In this document: one piece after another, positions 1-6,526 of the stretch | Position numbering within the stretch: position 1 is the first letter of the stretch | Layout of the letters: each line of letters starts with the position of its first letter | DNA from: an uncultured Collinsella sp. | Lineage (GTDB): Bacteria; Actinomycetota; Coriobacteriia; Coriobacteriales; Coriobacteriaceae | Length of the DNA stretch: 7,592 bases | Reading direction: 5' to 3' | NCBI GenBank assembly: GCA_900545905.1 | Contig: URBA01000067.1 | Span: forward strand, 1-7,592 | The notes under the pieces: model-generated | Told to the model about the DNA's origin: nothing | Database searches by the model: none | Seen by the model: only the letters and a program-made list of their open reading frames with translations | Made by a program: the position numbers and the translations under genes

Positions 1-47
1 GAGATGCAGCGTAGTCTCGTGGGCTCGGAGATGTGTATAAGAGACAG
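1..47 (+). other. Illumina Nextera adapter left on contig end
   Basis: This is not genomic sequence. Positions 29-47 read AGATGTGTATAAGAGACAG, the 19-bp Tn5 mosaic end used in Nextera libraries, and 14-28 carry the Nextera read-2 tail GTCTCGTGGGCTCGG. Before it, 1-5 (GAGAT) match the end of the P7 primer, and 6-13 (GCAGCGTA) sit exactly where the 8-base i7 index belongs. From memory this is the reverse complement of index N721. The order P7 end, index, read-2 tail, mosaic end is the library design order, so read-through adapter was assembled onto the contig. Biological sequence begins at 48. Confidence 0.97.
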
Positions 48-311
48 GCCCAACGCCTTAAAGTAACAGATCCACGAAGCACCGGTAGCGAGTCCCGAGA
101 GGACGAGAAAGAGCCAAGATCTGGGTTCGATGCTGCCGATGGTTCCAATGGATCCAGAAATGCCCGCCATTGCCCAGGCGAAAACGAGCACCACTCAGGT
201 GCGAATGGCCGTCGCGACATCGGAGTCGGTCTGCTTGATGCCGCATTTGGCCAGGACAGATGTGACGCCGGCAAAGAAAGCCGACACAAATGCTGTTGCG
301 ACCCACGACAC
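48..311 (-). pseudogene. EamA/DMT-family transporter, 5' part, in-frame stop and cut by contig end
   Basis: On the minus strand a GTG at 309-311, with GGAGG at 322-326 ten bases upstream, opens a frame beginning (M)SWVATAFVSAFFAGVTSVLA and continuing to AIRT. This closely resembles the N-terminus of the short (about 140 aa) EamA/DMT permeases, integral membrane proteins of mostly unknown substrate. Codon 39 is TGA (195-197). Beyond it the same frame continues with VVLVFAWAMAG and then FLVLSGLATGASWICYFKAL, the expected next two membrane segments of the family. The frame is therefore intact apart from the single stop. A one-base change such as TCA to TGA would explain it. Only about 88 codons are present before the adapter junction. 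Because this is the outermost read-supported edge of the contig, a sequencing or assembly error is as likely as a true pseudogene. Confidence 0.75.
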
Positions 312-437
312 GGGTGAAATGCCTCCCCAAAGAACGACCGCGCCAGATTTACGGCGCTCGTCCGATGATACCGTCCCGCCATGAAGCTTTGATATCGCTG
401 TGGTGAGACAGGGGCCATAGTTCGAGAGGGCATTTGG
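312..437 (-). pseudogene. Possible remnant of a histidine-kinase ATPase C-terminus
   Basis: In the minus-strand frame that later becomes the EamA frame, codons from 437 downward read SNYGPCLTTAISKLHGGTVS followed by SGAVV. This resembles the last conserved block of sensor histidine kinases, where a G-x-G-L box (usually YGLGL) is followed by a helix, then H-G-G-x-(V/I), then a GGAxF/V strand. The glycine box is damaged (GPCL instead of GLGL). An in-frame TAA lies just upstream (438-440), and no kinase sequence is recognisable beyond it in any frame I tried. There is also no stop before the EamA start, so the end of the original gene cannot be placed. It may be a chance resemblance. Confidence 0.3.
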
Positions 438-448
438 TTAAGGCTCGA

Positions 449-634
449 ATCGAAGGTGAATGGTTTTCCGCGAAGTGAACGAGTAAATCTGGACCCCTGG
501 AACATGCACACTTTTTTCGAACAAAACTGCAGGATTCTTAGACAAAAACCGCAGGAATTGAGTCCCTAAAAATGTCGATGCTACAGGGCGCTGTTTTTAC
601 TCGTTCACTTCTCGGAAAAGTATTCACCTTCGAT
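449..634. repeat. 186-bp element with 39-bp imperfect inverted repeats (MITE-like)
   Basis: The left arm (449-487, starting ATCGAAGGTGAAT and ending GAAGTGAACGAGTAAA) is the reverse complement of the right arm (596-634) at 36 of 39 positions. The differences are at 462, 463 and 471. The arms enclose a 108-bp core (488-595) with no convincing reading frame. The core contains a T6 run and two back-to-back imperfect copies of an ACAAAA..CGCAGGA motif. Long terminal inverted repeats around a small non-coding core fit a MITE, or a remnant of a larger element. However, I see no target-site duplication: the flanks 440-448 and 635-643 differ. No transposase is present. The region is clearly more A+T-rich than the genes to its right. 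Confidence 0.7.
521..562 (+). repeat. Tandem pair of imperfect 21-bp repeats
   Basis: 521-541 (ACAAAACTGCAGGATTCTTAG) and 542-562 (ACAAAAACCGCAGGAATTGAG, both split here only for comparison) share ACAAAA, GCAGGA and a closing AG once a one-base gap is allowed in each. They lie head to tail inside the core of the inverted-repeat element. No function is apparent; they could be paired protein-binding sites or an old duplication. Confidence 0.45.
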
Positions 635-719
635 ATGCTGACGGTGTCTTTTTGGTTGCCAAGAGCTAGACGGCCTGCTGTGAAGGGCGGTGGTGACGCT
701 ATGCCGCCTCGTTTCGTTG

Positions 720-752
720 AAAAAATAAGCGGGGTACCACCTAAGCTTTTTT
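720..752. terminator. Bidirectional terminator after the ABC operon
   Basis: A hairpin with outer stem AAGC (727-730) / GCTT (745-748) and inner stem GGT (733-735) / ACC (739-741) is flanked by A6 on the left (720-725) and T6 on the right (747-752). It would therefore present a U-run in either direction of transcription. It lies ten bases beyond the stop codon of the minus-strand ABC permease, where the operon terminator is expected. The stem is short and has an internal loop, so strength is uncertain. Confidence 0.6.
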
Positions 753-761
753 AGCCGTCGA

Positions 762-1460
762 TTACAGATCGCGTACTCGATAAACCTTGGTGCTGACGGT
801 GCAGCTGATTGCGCATAGTGCGAGCGCCAGTACGGCAATTCCTGCACACAGGCAGCCAAGGACGGCGGGATCGGGATTCGCTCCGGCAATGGACATGAGC
901 CAGTTGCTAATGGGGTTGGAGGAGCTCAGCGTGGCCATGGCAAGGCACCCGAGCAGGGCAAACAGGCCAACGGATAGGCGCAGCGCCTCCATGTGTCCAA
1001 ATCGAAAGAACAGCGGCTGTGCTAAAAACACCATCATGAGGGAGATGAGCATCGATGCTGCCGAGGCTATTGCAATCTCAAAGACGATCTGTCCCGTCAA
1101 CGGAATACCCGCGCTGTTGAAGAGCGGGAAGGAGACGACGCTCAGAAGCGCGGCGGCGCACGCCGTGACGGCCGAGAAGACAATGATGCTCAGGTAGCGT
1201 GCACAGATGATGTCTTTGCGCGAGAGGGGCAGCGTTGCCCGATAGCGCTCCCATCCGTTTTGATTGTCGTAGCCGGCCAGCGAGTTCATGACCACGATGG
1301 GCGACATGGCACTGACCGCGCAGGCGCCGGCGCTCATACCGGAATCGCCATCCGATGCGTTGGCGAGCGTCAACACGACGAAGATGAACAGGCCGACACC
1401 CGCGATGCTCGGGATGAGCGTGCGAACGATGGCGAGCTCGGACATAAAGGCGCGTTTCAT
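762..1460 (-). CDS. ABC-2 type transporter permease
   Basis: A 232-aa integral membrane subunit of an ABC transporter, partnered with the ATPase encoded just upstream. About six hydrophobic segments are visible, at roughly residues 12-32, 41-62, 89-113, 125-152, 161-179 and 199-221. Between segments 2 and 3 lies YDNQNGWERYRATLPLSRKD (64-83), the hallmark of the ABC-2 permease group (PF13346-like), in which a conserved D-x-x-x-G-W/F-x-x-x-x-x-x-L-P-x-S-R-x-x-I loop follows the second helix. The protein has no ATPase or solute-binding domain, which suggests export or membrane-stress response rather than uptake. Its ATG overlaps the ATPase stop codon as ATGA (1457-1460), so the two are translationally coupled. 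An AAAGGGG Shine-Dalgarno sits seven bases upstream. The substrate cannot be told from sequence; related YtrA-controlled systems respond to cell-wall-active peptides. Confidence 0.88.
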   Translation of the reverse strand: MKRAFMSELAIVRTLIPSIAGVGLFIFVVLTLANASDGDSGMSAGACAVSAMSPIVVMNSLAGYDNQNGWERYRATLPLSRKDIICARYLSIIVFSAVTACAAALLSVVSFPLFNSAGIPLTGQIVFEIAIASAASMLISLMMVFLAQPLFFRFGHMEALRLSVGLFALLGCLAMATLSSSNPISNWLMSIAGANPDPAVLGCLCAGIAVLALALCAISCTVSTKVYRVRDL

Positions 1461-2338
1461 TTCGAAGCCCCTTTCAGCATGAGGCGAAGATAGTCATCAA
1501 TGGTTGCCCGGTCGCAGGGAATCTCGGGGAAGGCCTCGAGCGTTTCGCGACGGTTGGGCACGAGCACGTCCACGCTGTAGGCGTGGCGGGTGGCATGGGT
1601 ACCTTCGACGCAAGTCATAAGCTCGGCAGCCTGTGCTTGGGTACAGTGGGCGATGCCGGCGCGGTCGGTAATGTCCTCGCGCGGCAGGTCAAAAATAATC
1701 GCGCCATTATCGATGCAGATGACGCGATCAGCGGTGCGATCGAGGTCGGACGTAATGTGGCTCGAGAGCAGCACGCTGTGCTGGCCGTCGGCGACAAAGG
1801 CAAGCAGCTCATCAAGCAGTTCCTCGCGTGCCATGGGATCGAGGCCCGCGGTGGCTTCGTCCAAAACGAGCAGCTTGGCATTGTGGCTGAGTGCACAGGC
1901 AAGCTGCAGTTTCATGCCCATGCCGCGGGAGAGGTCCTTGACCTTTGTCTTGGGATCGAGGCCAAATCGGTTGATGAATCCGGCGAACGTTTCGCGGTCC
2001 CACGTGGGGTACGCCGGGCCTACGAGCGACTCGATCTGGCCCACTTTGAGCGTGGAGGGGAAGGGGCACGTGTCCAGGACAAGACCGACGCGGGAGCGTA
2101 GATGGCGTTGCAACTCATCGGGCGCGTCGGCGCCACAGCGTTGCCCAAACAGGTTCACTTCGCCGGCATCGAGCTTTATAAGCCCGAGTGCGGCTCGAAT
2201 CGTCGTGGTTTTGCCGGCACCGTTGGCACCAACAAAGCCGACGATCTGGCCGGGCTCCACGGCAAGCGTGACGTCGCGCAGCGAAAAGCGGTCGCTTACA
2301 GTGCGTGAGATGCCTTTGAGTTCTAGCAAGTTTTGCAT
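1457..2338 (-). CDS. ABC transporter ATP-binding protein
   Basis: A 293-aa cytoplasmic ATPase that would drive the adjacent ABC-2 permease. Motifs in order: Walker A GANGAGKTT (37-45), signature LSRGM (136-140), Walker B LLVLDEA (156-162) with catalytic E161, D-loop AGLDP (164-168) and switch histidine H194 in LLSSH. The signature has R in place of the common G (LSxGx), and the Q-loop position reads DTCPFP without a clear glutamine; both occur in this ABC-2/YtrB-like subfamily. The last 80 residues or so form an accessory domain with no recognised motif. The ATG at 2336-2338 is chosen over a much longer open frame to 2803 because the family begins here, AAAGG lies seven bases upstream, and the longer frame would overlay the regulator gene. 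It starts 23 bp after the regulator stop and overlaps the permease by 4 bp. Confidence 0.92.
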   Translation of the reverse strand: MQNLLELKGISRTVSDRFSLRDVTLAVEPGQIVGFVGANGAGKTTTIRAALGLIKLDAGEVNLFGQRCGADAPDELQRHLRSRVGLVLDTCPFPSTLKVGQIESLVGPAYPTWDRETFAGFINRFGLDPKTKVKDLSRGMGMKLQLACALSHNAKLLVLDEATAGLDPMAREELLDELLAFVADGQHSVLLSSHITSDLDRTADRVICIDNGAIIFDLPREDITDRAGIAHCTQAQAAELMTCVEGTHATRHAYSVDVLVPNRRETLEAFPEIPCDRATIDDYLRLMLKGASK

Positions 2339-2361
2339 GGTATAACCTTTCTTGCAGATGG

Positions 2362-2742
2362 CTACTGCATGGTTTCGGGGGCCACCAGGTCGAGCATCTC
2401 GTGCAGTTTGTCGCGCGTGACGCCCAGGGTTTCGGCTTGGCTTGCCGCTTTCGCAAGCAACTCTTCGATATGGCAGAGCTGGTTTTCGCGCAAGAGCTCT
2501 TGGTTGCCCTCGGCGACAAAGCAGCCCTTGCCCTGCACGGTGCAGATAAACCCAAGCTGCTCCAGGTCGGCATAGGCGCGCTTGGTGGTGATGACGCTCA
2601 CGCCTAGGTCGCTCGCGAGCGCACGGATGCTGGGGAGTTTTGCTCCCGCAGCGAGCGTGCCCGAAAGGATTTGAGCTTTGACTTGCGAGGATATCTGCTC
2701 GTAGATGGGCTTGTCGCTCGAATTGGATAGGATGATGTCCAC
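2362..2742 (-). CDS. GntR-family (YtrA-type) transcriptional regulator
   Basis: A 126-aa DNA-binding protein and first gene of the ABC operon. Residues 9-76 form the GntR winged helix-turn-helix: KPIYEQI near the start, LPSIRALASDLGVSVITTKR (36-55, the helix-turn-helix) and the wing GKGCFV (71-76). The remaining 50 residues or so are helical and charged. This short C-terminal dimerisation region, rather than a full ligand domain, defines the YtrA subfamily. Such proteins usually repress their own operon with an ABC exporter, which is exactly this arrangement. The start is a GTG at 2740-2742 preceded by AAGGAG (2748-2753) five bases away; the reading frame and family N-terminus (DIILSNSSDKPIYEQI) support it. 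Autoregulation is inferred from the inverted repeats over its promoter. Confidence 0.92.
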   Translation of the reverse strand: MDIILSNSSDKPIYEQISSQVKAQILSGTLAAGAKLPSIRALASDLGVSVITTKRAYADLEQLGFICTVQGKGCFVAEGNQELLRENQLCHIEELLAKAASQAETLGVTRDKLHEMLDLVAPETMQ

Positions 2743-2764
2743 AGCGGCTCCTTAGCTGTTGGGC

Positions 2765-2820
2765 TACACGTGTATATAACCGGTAAGCACAGTATATATA
2801 CACTATGCACAGTTACGCAA
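2765..2820 (-). promoter_or_regulatory. Promoter and probable operator of the GntR-ABC operon
   Basis: Reading leftwards, TTGCGT (2815-2820) and TATACT (2791-2796) are separated by 18 bp and would start transcription near 2784. Overlapping this are GTGTATATA (2770-2778) and its perfect complement TATATACAC (2795-2803), 16 bp apart. A ten-base palindrome TACACGTGTA (2765-2774) and the near-palindrome AGTATATATACACT (2791-2804) also lie here. One arm falls between the -35 and -10, the other just after the start site, a typical repression geometry. Sites with GTRTA/TAYAC halves are known for YtrA-like regulators, so the gene product downstream is the likely ligand. Confidence 0.6.
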
Positions 2821-2852
2821 GAGGCAAATAGGGATTGTCCGCGCGTTCATTC

Positions 2853-3150
2853 ATCTCAATCTGTAACATCTGGAACCGATTTGGACGGTTACCTGTTACA
2901 GATTGAGATTTTGCTGGCGGGCCCCACCTGGTTGTCTCAATCTGTAACAACTGGAGAAGATTTTGGCTGCTAGATGTTATAGATCGAGACATTGGCCGCC
3001 CGTCTATCCTTATATCTCAATCTGTAACAGATGGACCCGTTTTGAGTGGCCAGATGTTACAGACCGAGATCTTTCTGGGACGCCCATCTGTTTGTCTCGA
3101 TCTGTAACAGGTAGAGGCTCAAAACCCGTCTAGATGTTACAGGTCGAGAC
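2853..3150. repeat. Array of four 57-bp palindromic repeat units, 80-bp period
   Basis: Four units at 2853-2909, 2934-2990, 3014-3070 and 3094-3150 each have a 16-bp left arm of consensus RTCTCRATCTGTAACA, exactly 25 bp of centre, and the 16-bp complement as right arm. Linkers between units are 24, 23 and 23 bp. Unit 1 is a perfect inverted repeat; units 2-4 have one or two mismatches, some of them G-U pairs in RNA. All differences among the eight arms are transitions. The outermost pair is A-T in units 1 and 3 and G-C in units 2 and 4, so pairing is preserved. Unit 4 extends to 20 bp of stem (3090-3109 / 3135-3154). Centres share TGGA and GATTTTG-like sequence, and linkers share a C-rich GCCC core. 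The array lies between divergent promoters, so a terminator role is unlikely; no cas genes are near and orientation alternates, so it is not CRISPR. Related in form to REP/BIME repeats; function unknown. Confidence 0.93.
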
Positions 3151-3240
3151 AAACTGCTGCGGAGTGCCGCCGCCGACCGGTATCCAAGTGCCAACTGATG
3201 AATTTGTCCTGATAGGTGCCCTGTAACGGCATTTCGCGGC

Positions 3241-3246
3241 TACAAT
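3241..3246 (+). promoter_or_regulatory. Probable -10 box of the prfC promoter
   Basis: TACAAT lies 47 bases before the prfC start codon and would start transcription around 3253. No good -35 hexamer is seen 16-18 bp upstream (the best is TGCCCT at 3217-3222), so the promoter is weak, activated, or wrongly placed. If correct, it rules out the upstream in-frame ATG at 3267 as the main start, since that would leave almost no leader. Confidence 0.4.
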
Positions 3247-3293
3247 AGTCGGGTTACAACGACGTAATGCACTCAATGCAAGAAAGGATCCGC

Positions 3294-4907
<1,614 letters not shown>

Positions 4908-4913
4908 CGCATC

Positions 4914-4950
4914 GGCGCGGTGGCCCTGCGGGGCTGCCGCGCCATTTACT
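4914..4950 (+). terminator. Probable terminator after prfC
   Basis: GGCGCGG (4914-4920) pairs with CCGCGCC (4937-4943), and the stem continues inward through GGCCC/GGGCT with two G-U pairs to a TGCG tetraloop (4927-4930), giving about 13 pairs. It begins six bases after the prfC stop. The following ATTTACTT is only a weak U-tract, so read-through is possible. Confidence 0.6.
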
Positions 4951-4978
4951 TGCCTGATGCCGTGTGAGCGGCTATCAT
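4950..4978 (+). promoter_or_regulatory. Promoter of the transporter-SDR operon
   Basis: TTGCCT (4950-4955) and TATCAT (4973-4978) are separated by an ideal 17 bp and resemble a sigma-70-type promoter. Transcription would start near 4985, leaving a leader of about 79 nt before the transporter, which contains the hairpin described next. Confidence 0.6.
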
Positions 4979-5007
4979 ACCCACCGTCGTCTCAAGACCG
5001 GGGCGTC

Positions 5008-5057
5008 CGAGCAGTTCGGGCCCGATATCCTGCTCGTTAAACCTAAAACCAAAGGAG
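5008..5057 (+). promoter_or_regulatory. Candidate preQ1-I-type riboswitch in the transporter leader
   Basis: CGAGCAG (5008-5014) pairs perfectly with CTGCTCG (5030-5036), enclosing a 15-nt loop that begins TTCGGGC and ends ATC. An A-rich tail (5037-5050, with AAAACC) runs directly into the Shine-Dalgarno AAAGGAG (5051-5057). PreQ1 class I aptamers have this design: a single stem, a loop opening with UUC, a few loop bases that pair with the tail just before the Shine-Dalgarno, and a run of A. Here loop GGG (5018-5020) could pair with CC at 5049-5050 or CCT at 5042-5044, and a C follows GGG where the family has its ligand-reading cytosine. The downstream gene is a queuosine-precursor-type transporter, the classic target. 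Ligand binding would hide the ribosome site. The loop is longer than usual and the tail differs from the standard AAAAAACUA, so this is a proposal. Confidence 0.5.
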
Positions 5058-5063
5058 TACATA

Positions 5064-5786
5064 ATGATCAAGAAGGTCATGGAGGACTACAAGGTCCTGT
5101 TGCGGAGCATTCCCGCGGCAACGGTTTCGCTGTTTTTCGTGAGCGTCATCATGATGAACTTGCTGGCCAACAAAGAGCTTATCAGCCTGCCGTATCTGGC
5201 ACTCGATTGCGGCTTTGTGGTGAGCTGGGTTTCGTTTTTGTGCCAGGACATGATCTGCAAGCGCTTTGGCGCCAAGGCATCCATCAAAATCTCTATCCTC
5301 GCGCTGCTGGTCAACCTGGCCGTGAGCCTGTGCTTTTGGGCATGCTCGCTCACGCCCGGCATGTGGGGCGCCTACTACGACACGGGCATGATCGAGGTCA
5401 ACACCGCCCTTAACGCCACCATCGGCGGCACCTGGTATGTGGTGCTGGGCTCTTCGCTGGCGATGCTCGTTTCTGCTGTGGTTAACTCCACGCTCAACCA
5501 GTCGCTCGGCCGTATGCTCAAAAAGAATAATTTTGCGAGCTTTGCTTTCCGCTCCTATGTGTCCACGGGTGTTGGCCAGTTTATCGACAACCTGGTCTTT
5601 GCCATTGTGGTGAGCCATACGTTCTTTGGTTGGACCTGGGTGCAGGTCCTTATGTGCTCGCTGACCGGCGCTGTTGCCGAGCTGCTGTGCGAGGTCTTCC
5701 TGAGCCCCGTGGGCTACAAGGTCGTGCGTGGCTGGGAGCGTGAGAATGTGGGCGCCGAGTACCTCGAGCGCCACGCAACCGCCTAA
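5064..5786 (+). CDS. Queuosine precursor (VUT-family) transporter
   Basis: A 240-aa membrane protein of the DUF165/VUT family, whose E. coli member YhhQ imports queuosine precursors for modification of the tRNA wobble base. Hydrophobic segments lie at about 17-36, 45-62, 74-95, 122-141, 174-190 and 193-212. Family features visible are NLLANK (32-37) at the end of the first helix, a polar QDMICKRFGAKAS (61-73) following the second where relatives have D-x-x-x-E-x-Y-G-x-K-x-A, and RSYVSTGVGQFIDNLVFAIV (163-182), matching the R-x-x-x-S-x-x-x-x-Q-x-x-D-x-x-x-F signature. A C-terminal P-V-G-Y-K is also typical. ATG 5064 has AAAGGAG six bases upstream. The gene is the first of a two-gene operon and is probably controlled by its structured leader. 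Exactly which precursor (queuine, preQ1 or preQ0) is carried is not visible. Confidence 0.9.
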   Translation: MIKKVMEDYKVLLRSIPAATVSLFFVSVIMMNLLANKELISLPYLALDCGFVVSWVSFLCQDMICKRFGAKASIKISILALLVNLAVSLCFWACSLTPGMWGAYYDTGMIEVNTALNATIGGTWYVVLGSSLAMLVSAVVNSTLNQSLGRMLKKNNFASFAFRSYVSTGVGQFIDNLVFAIVVSHTFFGWTWVQVLMCSLTGAVAELLCEVFLSPVGYKVVRGWERENVGAEYLERHATA

Positions 5787-5795
5787 GGAGCAAGT

Positions 5796-6476
5796 ATGCG
5801 GGTTTTGATCACGGGCGCTTCGGGCGGTATCGGAGCCGCGTGCGTGCAGCGCTTTTTGGATGAGGGCCACGAGGTCGTGGGCTTTGATCTGCTGCCGGCG
5901 GCGATCGAACACGAGCGCTACCGCCATCTGATTGTTGATGTCCGCGAGCCGGACTCGTTTCCAAGCGACCTTGAGCCCCAGGTGATCGTGAACGTTGCCG
6001 GCACGCAGGATTCGGCCGACGACATCGCCGCCAACCTGCGTGGCACCATTAACGTGACCGAGCGCTACGCCTTTGTGGAAGAGGGGCTTGCCGCCAAGCC
6101 GGCGCCGGCTATCAAATCCGTGGTCAATGTGGGGTCGGCGAGCGGGCATACGGGATCGGAGTTTCCCGCCTATGCCGCTAGCAAGGGCGGCGTTATCGCC
6201 TACACCAAGAACCTTGCAAACCGCCTGGCACCGCAGGCCATCGCCAACAGTGTGGACCCGGGCGGCGTTATCACGCCGCTCAACCGTTGCGTGATGGAAG
6301 ACGAGCGCCTGTGGAACCAGATTATGGAGCTCACGCCGCTTAAGCGCTGGGCCACCGCCCAAGAGATCGCCGAGTGGATCTACTTTGTGGGCGTGACCAA
6401 CCGGTTTATGACCGGGCAGAGCCTGCTGATCGATGGCGGCGAGGCCGGCCGCACACAATTTATTTGGCCTGAATAG
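5796..6476 (+). CDS. Short-chain dehydrogenase/reductase (SDR) family oxidoreductase
   Basis: A 226-aa classical SDR, slightly shorter than the usual 250 aa. It has the Rossmann cofactor loop TGASGGIG (6-13), NVAG (66-69, the NNAG motif), N80, the active-site serine in NVGSASG (S114 or S116), Y126 and K130 in YAASK, and the closing DPGGVITP (154-161) and IDGG (212-215). An aspartate (D31) at the end of the second strand (VVGFD) argues for NAD(H) rather than NADP(H). The short length reflects a compact region around 30-60 compared with typical members. The substrate is not recognisable. TAAGGAG (5784-5790), which includes the stop of the preceding transporter, serves as its ribosome site, and the intergenic gap is only 9 bp, so the two are co-transcribed and probably coupled. 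A terminator follows immediately. Confidence 0.92.
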   Translation: MRVLITGASGGIGAACVQRFLDEGHEVVGFDLLPAAIEHERYRHLIVDVREPDSFPSDLEPQVIVNVAGTQDSADDIAANLRGTINVTERYAFVEEGLAAKPAPAIKSVVNVGSASGHTGSEFPAYAASKGGVIAYTKNLANRLAPQAIANSVDPGGVITPLNRCVMEDERLWNQIMELTPLKRWATAQEIAEWIYFVGVTNRFMTGQSLLIDGGEAGRTQFIWPE

Positions 6477-6477
6477 G

Positions 6478-6513
6478 AAACGCGCCCGATGGGAAGCCGT
6501 CGGGCGCGTTTTT
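6478..6513. terminator. Strong rho-independent terminator between SDR and ung
   Basis: AAACGCGCCCGA (6478-6489) and TCGGGCGCGTTT (6500-6511) are perfectly complementary, giving a 12-bp G+C-rich stem with a 10-nt loop, followed on the plus strand by TTTTT (6509-6513). It directly follows the SDR stop. It lies between convergent genes and would also present a shorter U-run to transcripts from ung. Confidence 0.92.
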
Positions 6514-6526
6514 GATGTATCGATTT

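Noticed and set aside
761..771. TTACAGATCG at the permease end resembling the palindromic-array arm.
   Set aside because: It is only ten bases, it encodes the last permease codons, and no partner arm lies at the required distance.
605..889. Small open frames at 572-754 (plus) and 605-889 (minus) as hypothetical genes.
   Set aside because: They run through the inverted-repeat arm, the terminator or the permease end, lack ribosome sites and resemble nothing recognisable.
2339..2803. N-terminal extension of the ABC ATPase to 448 residues.
   Set aside because: The extension overlays the GntR gene in another frame; the ATG at 2338 has a ribosome site and matches the family start.
2853..3150. CRISPR array.
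   Set aside because: Repeats are only 16 bp and alternate in orientation, the intervening sequences are related to one another, and there are no cas genes nearby.
3222..3258. TGTAAC (3222-3227) and GTTACA (3253-3258) around the prfC -10, resembling a fifth copy of the palindromic unit.
   Set aside because: Only six to seven bases of each arm match, the inner spacing is 23 rather than 25 when aligned to the arms, and the flanking bases do not fit the consensus.
3267..3293. Upstream ATG for prfC adding nine residues.
   Set aside because: It has no Shine-Dalgarno, whereas the ATG at 3294 has AGAAAGGA five bases before it and fits the RF3 N-terminus.
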